Shown here piece by piece: positions 49,907 to 60,627 of a DNA stretch of 64,000 nt. The notes beneath the pieces were generated by a model. The model saw only the letters and a program-made list of their open reading frames with translations. It ran no database searches and was not told the origin of the DNA. Position 1 is the stretch's first letter; each line of letters opens with the position of its first letter. The DNA lies in assembly GCA_024220505.1 (NCBI GenBank), contig JAKZZE010000006.1, positions 744,001 to 808,000 of the forward strand. The letters are read 5' to 3'. The DNA comes from Rhizopus arrhizus (Eukaryota > Mucoromycota > Mucoromycetes > Mucorales > Rhizopodaceae). The translations under genes were made by a program, and so were the position numbers.

Positions 49907-50842
49907 TTGTCGGTTTCGCTGGATTATTTACAAAGAGCAAAATTATTTACTCATTTACTAGGTAGTAAAATTCCTATACAAGCACATGGAGTTTTATTTT
50001 TCATTCTTTTCGCCCGGGCTAGATTGAGAAATGAATGGAAGCTGAAATACCTTAGGGAATCAAAAGTAAAAATGTTTGGGAAAGAGACGGTACCAAAGTG
50101 TAAGAGACGCTAGTGAGAGGAAGTGGGAAGCCAATTGAGGAGTCTCTAACCCAGAGTGAAGCAGTAGGAAAGACAGAATTTTTTCATGGTATAGGTATAG
50201 AGCTCATAGAGGATGTTGCAGGTAGTAAGCCGTCAAAGAAATCAAGAAAGGATGGCTTGAAGGGATCATAATGCTCGATTAGGTAGTTTGTTCAGAAGAA
50301 AGGACAAGGGACCGGGCATTGTTTCAAACAATTGTAATCGGTAGTATATATTGAGATAATGAATGTATTGGGACTTTGTAACTGCCTATGAAGGCTGGAA
50401 AATCCATGAACTGGATGTACCATCAGATAGCTTGCTAAGACACCAGCGCACACTGCGCCTTTGTTCTATTCTGGTCATTGGTAGCCAGAAGATAGAGATC
50501 CAAAGAGATAACTAGATGGCATTGGGAGAAGAGTGTAGAATTACGGGAAGAGCATTTTTGACAGAGGTTATATCGTCGAAACTGTTGTTGGGTATTTTTT
50601 AGAGCTCGTTTGTTATGGGATTCAAGGTAGAGTAATCGTTTTTTCTTTAATGGTGATCTTGAAAGTGTATACCATCGTGTGTTGCTATTAGAATGACTGA
50701 CAAGGGGAAATAAGCGAGGAATTAAGGTATTATCTGGAAGCGCACAGAGGCGTAGAAGGAATTGACATTGGAGAATATAAGGATATCCTTGCTTGGAAGG
50801 TAGTTTCGTAGGGCGGAGCATCATCTTGATAAAGGATTGCAA
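49907..50842 (-). mobile_element. Possible LINE fragment
   Basis: A minus-strand frame (50842-50435, 135 aa) reads PSKQGYPYILQCQFLLRLCAL, then PDNTLIPRLFPLVSHSNSNTRWY and NKRALKNTQQQFRRY. This resembles the post-RT region of Mucoromycota LINEs in style (short RT-distal spacer). A plus-strand frame 49907-50113 overlaps part of the region. No RT motif was found. Assignment is weak. Confidence 0.28.
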
Positions 50843-50921
50843 GCATCATCACAAATATGACGTATATGTGTATTCTGTGCATTCTCTAACTTATTTGTAA
50901 GTAACTACGTAAACTTGTTGA

Positions 50922-53053
50922 TTATAAGGTTATATTCCAGTTGGGCTCGACTTCAGCTATCACAGACGTAATAAGCGTAACTTTTATTTCTTTGTTACAC
51001 CTGTCGACTTGAAAGTCAAATTCGGATTCAGGGAAATATGCTTCTTCAGATTTTGTTGTCTGGTTTCCATAATATTCGTACAAAGTGGTTTTTACTGATA
51101 CTTTTGTTTTAATGTGCTGTACAAATTTTTTCAAGTTTACAGAGTTGGATTCAGATCTAGAAAGTATTGGTTCGGCTTTCTGGACTACAAAATGCCGAGT
51201 ACGCTTTCTTAAATATCTAAAGTGCCTTGAACATTTTGAGCGGTTGTTCTTGGTAAATATAAGTGTTTGTTTTTCTTCAACAGTGCTGGTTTCTTTCATG
51301 CAGTACATCAAGTCCTGCCTTCCAGGGTCTTTCAAGACACACTTGCCTTCAGTGCTCTTTAAGTCGGCTTGACCTAATCATTCAATATGCTCTGTTTGAT
51401 TAACGCCCACTCTCTTTTCAGTGTTGGGTTTAGGCGAGTTTCTGCTTGTATCAGCGTTTTGCTTTATTATGGAGGCACCGACTCCATCTGTTTCGAGAGT
51501 TCCTTGGAACCGCAAAGTTTTTTGAAATCCTTGATGCTTGAACCCCTTTTATTTTAGGTCTACGACGGCACCCCATGTCTCAAATTTGCTTCATGTTTTT
51601 GGATTCTTTTTGCTCTTGAGAACATGGTAATGAATTGCTATCCAACGTCGTGTAGCAAGGAATAAAAATGGCACGTACCGGGAAACAAGCAAACTGTTTC
51701 GTCTGTTCAGCTTCAGACAGTTCAGCAAGTCTGAAGAAGGTTTTGAAATGGTTTTTTGGACTAGCCATAACGTCATAGTAAATTGGGTTCTCTTGAAAAG
51801 TGTAGTTCTCTGGGTAACTTGGAAGAAAACCATTTAATTGCATTCTTGATTGATCATCTAAAAGACCAACTTCAGGCATCTCTTTTTTTGCGATGGCAAG
51901 CTTCACCTGATTGCAAGGTCGATAAATTTTCTTTCAGGTAGCTTCTTTTATCGCTTTACTACTAGACTTGTTTGCTTGCATTTCTCCTCTGAGACTCTCT
52001 GCCTTTTCCTTCTTTTTAAATAACTTGTTTATCAAATCACGCAGCGTGCTTCCAAAATGAGCTTTGATGTTATTATAGTAGGCCGTTTGGATCTTCGTAC
52101 ACTCGTACAAAGCTATTTGCTGAGCATATGGTAAGTTGGGGGGGGAGTATAACCAACGTCTTCAAAGTAAGCTTCTTTATATTTTGATATCAATCTCCTA
52201 TAGTTTTTGGTCGAATCCTTCAGTCTTGTGCTATTTCCACCCTTTGAGAGAACAAGACTCAGAAAAACTTTAACAAAGATATCTTTTGTCACAAAGTGGT
52301 TCAGCACAAAATTTTCATTTGCTGTCAGTTCCTGTAAATATATGTACTTTGTGAAGGCAAAGGTATGTGTAACTAGTAAGTTGGTAGTGTGAACCAAACC
52401 ATACAATGACTTTAAATATGCTGGTTTCCAAATATTCTTTACAGTCGTTTTAATTGTCATCACACGCTTGCTTATCTTCTTAGGGCCATCTTTAATATCA
52501 CTTGCCCTGTCAACAGGCGCAGGACAAAAACTTGACTTGACAGAAGTTGCAGCTGACTTGAAAGCAGTTGGAACAGGTTTACTAGGCTTTGGAGAAGTTA
52601 GACTTGTTTTAGAAGCAGAAGTTGATTTGGTGATACGAAAAGCAGACTTGGTTGATTCGCCCAAAAAGGGTCTTTTGGCAACAGATGCATCAAAATCGTC
52701 ACTGCTATATTCAAGATCATAGTCATCAAGAAAGATCTTATTGAACATGGTAGGTTCATCTGTTGTAGAGATATCTGTACTACTTTTAGTAGTAACTTCA
52801 GAATCTGTAGCTTTTCTTTTGCCTTTGAACCTCTTTTGTGATCCACTCTATAAAGTATTTTCTCTATCTATGATAGGATTTCATACGTTTGACTAGCTGT
52901 TTACCTACATCAAGTTTGACCATGCAACTTACTTTGTCTTTTTCTAACTGTTACAACAGGTTGGAAGTCGTCGTCTAAGTTGTCTTCTACATATAGTTCA
53001 ACGAATCATAAGAGTATCAATTTTGTGGTCAGTGACATTTCGATCCATTATTA
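50922..53053 (-). pseudogene. Broken Fanzor-type (eukaryotic TnpB-like) nuclease gene
   Basis: Minus-strand pieces in order: MDRNVTDHKIDTLMIR (53053), an acidic linker ending KRQSK, a probable intron, a long frame 52847-52113, NNIKAHFGSTLRDLINKLF after a frameshift, a frame 51906-51580 with PVRAIFIPCYTTLD, a shifted TDGVGASIIKQN, and 51335-50922 with GKCVLKDPGRQDLMYCM. The HF..LR..IN helix, FPxRxSxIPxY and the I/V-DPGRxDL RuvC-I block occur in this order in Fanzor and TnpB proteins as I recall them; a profile search is needed. At least three frameshifts and several stops break the gene. The sequence ends near 50922 before any recognisable RuvC-II, zinc ribbon or RuvC-III, so it appears truncated. 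It encodes no functional nuclease here. A Tc1-like relic lies immediately upstream. Confidence 0.6.
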
Positions 53054-53689
53054 AATATGGAGTCTACCGTTTTCGCTCTTAGATGGCTTCTTTTGGTTTG
53101 AAGAGAATAAAGTATCCTTTTGCTTTTTTTCATTTTAAATGTGTTTTCGTGAGTGAAATATACGAACAAAAAGAAAAAATGTCTCTAGAAATACTCTCAT
53201 CCCATTCATATAGATTTATTCAAACACAGCTATAACCGAATAATAGTGATGTGCCTACAATGAGCTTACACCATGTAGTAGCTTGCAATAAAAGATACTT
53301 GTTTTCTAGATTCGCATAGAATAGTAGTTATAGTAGATAGGACTCGAGAAGTTATTAGCATCTGAATGTGTCAAGTTCTTTATGTTTTTTCATCAAACCT
53401 CAATGATAAATAGGTTAAGAACATACTTGATGAGCATAAAATGTTGGACCATCATCTTGTGATGTCACTGCATAATGATGATGCATTCACTGATCAAAAT
53501 TTCCATTAAAGGTCCTTTGCTGAGCCCAATAAAGCTATTTTAATCATACAATTCTCGCAAGGTTTATATTCTAAAAAGATATAGTGTTATGAAAATATCA
53601 TAGTATGATTTTAAAAACATGTTCACATGGGTGTTTTATTACAACAGTGAATGAATTGACTAGAGAAGCTATAAAGAACTTGATTATAA

Positions 53690-54770
53690 TCATCAGCACT
53701 TCGACTCGATAAGTTTTCATTCGACGATATTTGAGCTTTCCTTTAACTATAGCCTAAAGCTGCTCAATTGGGTTGAGCTCTAGTAAACAAGGAGGTAAGT
53801 ACATTACTGTATAACCTCTACTCTCAATCTTTCTTATCTTTGGATGGGACTTATGAATAGTGCAGCAATCCATGACAAGATAACTACCCATAAGACTTTT
53901 GTTCAAGTCCATGATATCAAGAAGCTCACTTATAAATCTTACAAAGTGAGCGGTAGTTGTACCTTTTGCTAATGGCTTGTTGTTTTCAATGGCAGTACTC
54001 TTCTCCACATCAACGTACTCTATAGTAGGCTCTTCAGTAATAATGTCACCTGCTCTTTGCTCTTTACCTCTTGCAAGCTTTTTTTTTTTTTTTTTTTTTT
54101 TTTTGTTTGGCTGTCTTCAATGCAGCCTCATCAATAAAAACGCTGTTCTTAGTGTAACCCAGATCCGAGCCTTTCCACTTCATGAACCACTCGTATCTCG
54201 TTTACAAGCTATTGTCAGAGTTTCTTGTCATAGGATTGAAGGTTGAATTCTTTATTGAAATAAGCATGTTGTTTCTCAAGTAGTGATTTATTTGAGGCTT
54301 TGAAATCTTCAAGTCCTCAAACTGCGATTTCAGAGAATCAATAACATTATCAGCACAAAGTTGTGAATCTTTTTCTATTATTTGTTGAATGTGCTGCTCA
54401 TACTCAGGAGTTAGTGATTTGAATCAGCCGGGATTTCTTTGCAACTTTTTGTAAGCTACTTTCCCAGTTTCTTGATAGTGTTTCCACCAGCGCATAGCAG
54501 TACGAGGATTAATTCCAAGATCCTTTGCATGCAAAGTCACTTTTCCTCTTTCCATAAGACCCTCGATCATTCGGTCAATAAATATCTCTCTGGTTTGGTC
54601 GTTGTAGTCTTTGTAGACGCTGCTTTCTTGACCACTGTTATAGCCTTTTTTGTTGAATCTTTTGCAGTAGTTTCTTTCTCTGCTGGTTTGAGACTCAGAT
54701 AGTACTTTTGGCTCGTTATGGTTTCAAGTATTATGTTTGGATCACTGATTTCGGTTGATACACTTTCCAT
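53690..54770 (-). pseudogene. Broken Tc1-like DDE transposase
   Basis: Minus strand. The N-terminal frame from 54770 is Thr/Lys-rich. After a frameshift comes an HTH-like RMIEGLMERGKVTLHAKDLG, INPRTAMRWWKHYQETG and LTPEYEQHIQQIIEKD. Next are DSLKSQFEDLKISKPQ and YEWFMKWKGSDLGYTKNSVF followed by IDEAALKTAKQ (first catalytic Asp, VFIDEA). A 24-nt T run (A on the coding strand) at about 54080-54103 interrupts it. Then GSYLVMDCCTIHKSH holds the second Asp (VMD), and RGYTVMYLPP...LELNPIEQL the last acidic block. Stops and shifts show it is dead. It is independent of the 37-40 kb element, whose transposase differs. Terminal repeats were not found by eye. Confidence 0.75.
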
Positions 54771-55657
54771 CGGATTGAAGACTCTCTTTTCATCCTTATT
54801 GTAGACATTATTATGTCTGTCTTCATAAAAAAAGTATTTTCTGTCATGTTATTCAATTATTAAAGCGAAAGGAAAGAAATAAAACTTTTACATCATAGCC
54901 GACAATAATCCCTCAGCAACGCCAATTTGACTTGGCCCAAAAAGACAAAGTAAAATCTTCAAAGCGACAATCATTTGCTAGCAAACAGCCAAATATTTTT
55001 CAGATAGCACCATTTATTTTTTCAGAACAGACAAAATTTACCAGCCGCACTGTATAAGAAGGAATCAACTTGACAAAAATCATCAAACTTTTCTTAATTC
55101 AAGGCTCGAGATTGTTCAATCTCAGAACCAATTGTCTCCAGCAACAGCTTGTTTATTTAATCCTTTCATGTTACCCTTGATCCTAAAGGGGATTTTTGGC
55201 TCTTTTTTTTTTTCGCTCTAGTCCGGACGAAATGATGTCTACAAGACATCATGCACTCATTACGGTCATATAAATATAAATAAAACAATTGCTTAATTGT
55301 ACTGTGGGCAAATTGAAATGAAGCTTCTATTTTTAAAAGTTTACTAATTTGTAAAGTAAAAAAAAATATCCCTATTAATCTTCATTTACGGAAAATTTAT
55401 TGAGTTCCTCCCTTCTTTTATTAAAAATAAAGTTGTAATCTATTTTAATTTTGCTGCTATTGTCATTAAATGTGTATTATTGAATCTATCATTCATTAGT
55501 AAATTCTAAGCCAATCTGTTTTATCATTCAAGAAACCTTCTCAATAAGATACTTTTTATCATAATTCACGTGACTATGTTATCTCCTCATTTCATTCGAC
55601 ACTCTCCTTTTTTTCCTTTTTCTCTCTTTTTTTTATTTTTTCCTTCTTTTTAAAGTA
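54771..55657. other. Intergenic region upstream of UBC6
   Basis: About 0.9 kb. A perfect 21-bp palindrome (ATGATGTCT-ACA-AGACATCAT) lies near 55231-55251. T runs occur at 55202-55214. This interval contains the UBC6 promoter; otherwise nothing is recognised. Confidence 0.45.
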
Positions 55658-56518
55658 ATGGCCACTAAAACAGCATATAAACGATTAACCAAAGAATACT
55701 TGGCAATTCAAGCAAAGTAAAAATAAATAAAAAGAGAGAAATCTGTTTGATTGTTTATTAAGGTAAACAATGTAGTCCACCACCTTTTATTACAGCAAAG
55801 CCTTTAGAAAGCAACATTTTGGAATGGTAAATATTTTATAAATAATATTAATAGCCATCACTCAACTTTCAAGAAGGCATTATGTTATTCAAGGACCACC
55901 TGATTCACCTTATGCTGGAGGAGAATATTATGGCAGATTGAATTTTCCTGCTGAATACCCGTATAAACCACCTTCTATTCGTATGATTACACCTTCTGGA
56001 AGATTTCAACCCGATACAAGGCTTTGCTTGACTATGAGTGATTTCCATCCTAGTTTATGGAATCCTAGTTGGTCAGTGTCCACTATATTGAATGGTTTAT
56101 TAAGCTTTATGGTGAGTGAAGAGACAACGACTGGTAGTATAAAGACAAGTACGGCGGAAAAAAAGATTTATGCTGCAAAGGCTCATTTATGGAACTTGAG
56201 GCATCAAAAGTTTCGAGGTGAGCAAATGATGATGCTTTCTAATCCATGCTTATACTTTTGATAGAGGTGTTTCCTGAATTATGTACAGTGGATTTAAATA
56301 AATTACCAACAGTAGATAATCCTCCTTCAAGCTTAACAAAGAGGAATACATCAAAAGGAGTAACAGCCGTAACAGAGCAAACAGAAAATGAGCAGGGACA
56401 AGAACAAGGCATTACTCACACAGCAGTGAGTAAAGGAAAGAGGTGGATATTTGTATTAGTTGTATTTATTTACTTGGTTATTTCAAAATTAATTACGAGA
56501 TCAATAAACACAAACTAG
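55658..56518 (+). CDS. UBC6: ER-anchored ubiquitin-conjugating enzyme Ubc6/UBE2J2
   Basis: Tail-anchored E2 of ER-associated degradation. Exons 55658-55716, 55776-55826, 55877-56217 and 56265-56518; 234 aa. The N-terminus [26 protein letters not shown] matches the family, and the second exon's acceptor is the TGTAG at 55771-55775; the closer AAG would introduce a stop. [22 protein letters not shown] follows. The catalytic Cys sits in [30 protein letters not shown] replaces the usual HPN, as in UBE2J. The C-terminal [20 protein letters not shown] is the single tail anchor. The gene's stop TAG overlaps the stop of the opposite-strand zinc-finger gene. Confidence 0.95.
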
Positions 56519-57528
56519 TCATTTTTGTGCGTCTTTAGATGTCGAGTTACTTGGTCAGGCCTTGAAAATGCTTTATCACATAAACTCACAGTACATTTAA
56601 ATGGTCTTTCTCCTGTATGAATCCTCATCTACATTTACTCTCAATAAAACAAATATTTAAACCATATCTTTAAGCTTACATGTTTTGTCAGGTTACTACT
56701 CTCAATAAATCGCTTGTTACAATCTTCGTATTTACAAGCAAATGGTTTTTCTCCTGTATGAACCCTTGTATGAATTGTCAGTGAAGCAGACACACTGAAT
56801 TGTTTATCACATTCTTGACAACGATACGGTTTTTCTCCTGTATGAGTACGCATATGCTGTATCATCACATTTGATTCTGAAAATCTCTTTTGGCATACTT
56901 GACATTGGTAAGGCTTTGCACCCGTATGTGTCTGAATATGACGCATGATCTTTTGTCGCTGCGTAAACCCTCTACCTCGTCTATCACATGATGCCCAGTA
57001 ACATTGATATTCACTTTTGCCGGACCCAACGTGGTCCTTGGAGACATGGTTTGTCAGCTTAGTAAACCCTTCAAATCGTTGGCTGCAATTTTGCCAACGA
57101 CAAGCAAGCCACAAGCGCATTAGGTGTCGACTGGTGAGGTGCTTGAGAAGATCCTCCACAGTTTCTGAACATGATTCCCAGTAACATTTTGGTTGCCTTG
57201 TACGATTTTTATTCACATGATCTTTAAATAAATGAGGAGCTAAATCTTCAGGTCGAGTAAAACTTTCGAGACAACTAGACCATTTACAACGAACAGGTTC
57301 TGATGTAGCTGATGCTGGTGGTGCTGGTGGTGTTGAACAGCATAGATTGCAGCAATCTTGAACAGCTGCTACAGCAATAGGTGTTGTTGTAGAAAGCTGT
57401 TGTATTGGCGTTGAATGTTGATGTATAGATGTGGATGTGTTTGTATTAATAATTGAAGTGATTTCTGAAGGATTAGTTAGGAAATAAAATAGACGACTAT
57501 GATGGTGATGCTCAGGTGGGTTACTCAT
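56515..57528 (-). CDS. GLI-like C2H2 zinc-finger protein
   Basis: Exons 57528-56680 and 56628-56515; 320 aa. An N-terminal Ser/Thr/Gln-rich, low-complexity region with [13 protein letters not shown] precedes an array of 7-8 C2H2 units. The first units are irregular Cx4C-type fingers ([67 protein letters not shown]) like those of GLI/ZIC. They are followed by canonical TGEKP-linked fingers ([53 protein letters not shown], then after the intron [19 protein letters not shown]). It is probably a DNA-binding transcription factor; targets are unknown. The 3' stop (CTAG) overlaps the UBC6 stop on the opposite strand. Confidence 0.88.
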
Positions 57529-58209
57529 CTTTTAAGAAAGCTCTTTCAAATAAAATCTAAAAAAAAATAAAAAGAAAAGTGACGGGTATTGGCACAAAGA
57601 GAAAATTCAAATTCATCAAGGAACAAGGAAAATTTCATGCATCATCTTTATTCTCTAAAAAGTGTATTTCTTAGTGAAAATCCTGGTAGAATATTATGAC
57701 CCATAGTATTTAACTATAGCACTTGTTTTTTAAGTTAGTCAAGTACTTATAATTACATCTTAAAGCTCTTTCTTTTACATTATTCAAATTTTTACGTATT
57801 CACCTTTCTTTAGACTCTTTTGTAAACAAGGAAGCAATTGTGTTGTACGTCATAAATGAGTCAATCAACCCATCAAATATCTCTCCTACGTTTGTTTTAG
57901 GCAAGTGTTATAGGTTTTTTCTGGTGAATGTCAAATTTAAAAAAAAATACTTGCCACTGTCTATACACCGAGAAAGATAATTATTTATCTCTGATGCGGT
58001 CTATCTTTATCAAATCAACGATTAACAAAAACATATTCAAAGTTTGAACACAGCTTGTTACTTATTACAGCAAAAAAAAAAAAAAAAAAAAAAAAAGCTT
58101 ACTGCTAGACTCGTTATTAAGAAATAAATTATTTTAAAGAAATAGATTCAGAAATAAAGAACATAATTTATTGAGAATTAATATATTGAGTAAAAAAGAT
58201 AGAAAACTG
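57529..58209. other. Intergenic with a 25-nt A tract
   Basis: 681 nt between the zinc-finger start and the deacetylase stop, containing an A run at 58072-58096. Nothing else is recognised. Confidence 0.6.
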
Positions 58210-59037
58210 TTATTTCTTGGTTTTGTAAGCGCTGCCCTTGGTGTTTCCAAGACATTCGGCAACAGAGACAAATTTGTAGTTCTTCTTGCTCTTGACGTAA
58301 GAAATAACCCAAGGAACCAACTTTTCAACAGTTTTCTTGTGAACGTCGTGCTGAAGAGCAATATGACCTTGAGGGTTCTTCTTGCTATCCTTATTGATTA
58401 CGCTCTTGTAATTAGCTTGTTCATGAGAGAGGCTAGATTGATCCTTGTATCTCCAATCGTTAGAATCGATATCCCAAAGAATGACCTTGTAACCAAGTTC
58501 ACCAAGAGTAGTGAGGGTGGTGCTATCATATTCACCAGAAGGAGGGCGCATGTAAAGAGGGTTCTTGCCAAGAACGGATCTAAAGACCTTTTCGAGCTTG
58601 GTCATTTCAGATTTAACTTCAGATGAGCTAAGACCAGCAAGTTCCTTATGACTGAATGTATGGCTACCAATTTGATGTCCCTTTTCATAAACGTGCTTGA
58701 TAACTTGTTTGTAAGTCTTGGTACCAGCAGAGGTCTTTACACTTTGAGTTGCGACATCACTAAATATAAATTTTAGTATCTACTCTTTTTGTTGGACAAA
58801 AACAACTTACACCCAGTTGTTGCCGTTCATGAAGAAAGTGGCAGTGACACCTTTGGATTGAAGGGTTTCAGCCAAGTCCCATGTGTATTCATAAGGTCCA
58901 TCATCAAAAGTCAATGCCATTGTTCCAGGAACAGAGCAAGTAGTATAGACCTTGGCCTTGACTGCTCTCTTTTCTACAGGGGCAGCAGAGACAGCAGTAG
59001 CAACGACAGCTAATGAAGTAAGGAGGGTGAAACGCAT
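58210..59037 (-). CDS. Secreted polysaccharide (chitin) deacetylase
   Basis: Carbohydrate esterase family 4 enzyme converting chitin to chitosan, a main Mucoromycota wall component. Exons 59037-58811 and 58759-58210; 258 aa. The signal peptide is MRFTLLTSLAVVATAVSA, followed by APVEKR, a Kex2-like site. Motif 1 ALTFDDGP (metal-binding/catalytic Asp), motif 2 HTFSH (metal His pair), motif 3 RPPSGEY, motif 4 ILWDIDSNDW and motif 5 IALQHD are all present. The length is short for a CDA with a chitin-binding domain; no such domain is seen, so the enzyme is a minimal catalytic type. The C-terminus is Lys-rich (SAYKTKK), so no GPI signal. Codon use is biased (TTC, AAG, GTC), suggesting high expression. 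Confidence 0.93.
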
Positions 59038-60627
59038 GATGATAAGGAGAGGAAGGAAGTTGTGATGTATAATTCACTCGTTTTTACGCCCCTCTTTATA
59101 TACTCTTTGGACACCTATCTTTTTATACACCGAAGTGACCAAAACTAACGTTTCACTCGATTCGTTCTTTTACATCAATGTTTAAGCCTCCTCTTCATTT
59201 CTATTCTTTTCAAAAAAACTTGGCACTTTTTTTTGTAAATTTCTTTTATATCAAACAGTTTGTATTCCTATACATACAACAACAGACAGTATGAAAGAAT
59301 GCTGTCTCAATGTGAATTGAAATATCAAAGAGTATATTCATTTAATCACTGCTAACATGAAGATTTGTATTAAAAAAGCTATTTTTACTTTTAAACTCAA
59401 GTATCGTGTGTTTCTATTTTACAGAATCAAATAATCTTGGATACAGCTGTGAGAGCCATTGAAGCTCTTGTTAAAGACCTGGTGATTAACTCTTTTCTGG
59501 TCATCTTTTTATTTTTTTGATTCATATTAAACATAGAAAAAAATTAGTAGTAAATCGCGTTTTTGCAAGCCCATATAACAGAAACACTAAGAGAAAAATC
59601 AATAGAAAATAACGTTTTCATTTTCCAATTTTAGGATTTTGCGTGTTCCTGGGTTTGCCGTTTAAAAGGTTTCCAAAACCGGAAGTTTTATCGTGGTACG
59701 ATAGAGCAAACAATCAATTCTGTTACACAAACACACATGGCCCGCTGCATCATGTGTCAAGAACTCTTTGAGGGTTTGTTGTCTAATTAAAACAAAAAAG
59801 AATCGGAGCCATGAAAGAGATTGAGATATTTCGGACACAGATATGGTACATCACAGTCTGCATTTTCTACTTTTTATGTCATAATTAATGTTTTAAATGA
59901 AACAGGTGTAAATCAAATTATATTTCTGATCAATTTGTCTTAATGCACCCTACAGAATATTTTGAGTAGTTTTGTACACCGTAATTTTTTCTGTAGAAAA
60001 CAAAACTTCAAATGTTTCTTTTAATCGTATAATTTGATATTACAGTTATTATAAGCACGCTTTATGAAATTTTTGGTTTAAAATACAAAATATAAGAATG
60101 ACTTGAATCTAAAAGAAAAGTATTTTAATGCATTACACATCAACTCTCTTTTGAATTGATCGAGGTACATAAGATTATTTTAATAGTACAATAGTATCCC
60201 TAATTTTTGGTATCAATAAGATAATAATAGAAGAGGTAACAAAGCAGCATTGTACACAAAAGTTTTCATTTAAATAAATGTGATCAAGATCCAAGGAGAT
60301 TAGCTATATTGAATGTTTTTAGATTTCTACTTGTCGTTAGCTTTAACTGTTTTACTTTAATAATTTATTGCCATTGATAGTATTCTAGTCTAATAGAGTC
60401 ATCCACTTTACTAAATCTGTATTTGAAAAAGGATATTGACTATTCATTAGAGAATTTTGATAAATGTGAAACTGTAAGCTATAATGAATTATCATGTATA
60501 AGGGAAATTCTGCTTAAGTTATATGGAATTAGATAGTGTAAAGTCACCACTATTTATTATTTTATAGCATTCAGAAATACCAAAAAAAAAAAAGCTCAAA
60601 TAACTTTTTTTTCATAAATTGTCAATT
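59038..60627. other. Intergenic region
   Basis: 1.6 kb between the chitin deacetylase start and the SUV3 stop. A short frame near 59425-59490 (NQIILDTAVRAIEALVKDL) is the only protein-like string and is isolated. AT-rich with an A run at 60580-60592. Confidence 0.5.

Noticed and set aside
59425..59490. Short frame NQIILDTAVRAIEALVKDL
   Set aside because: Isolated, no neighbours in frame, no family match.
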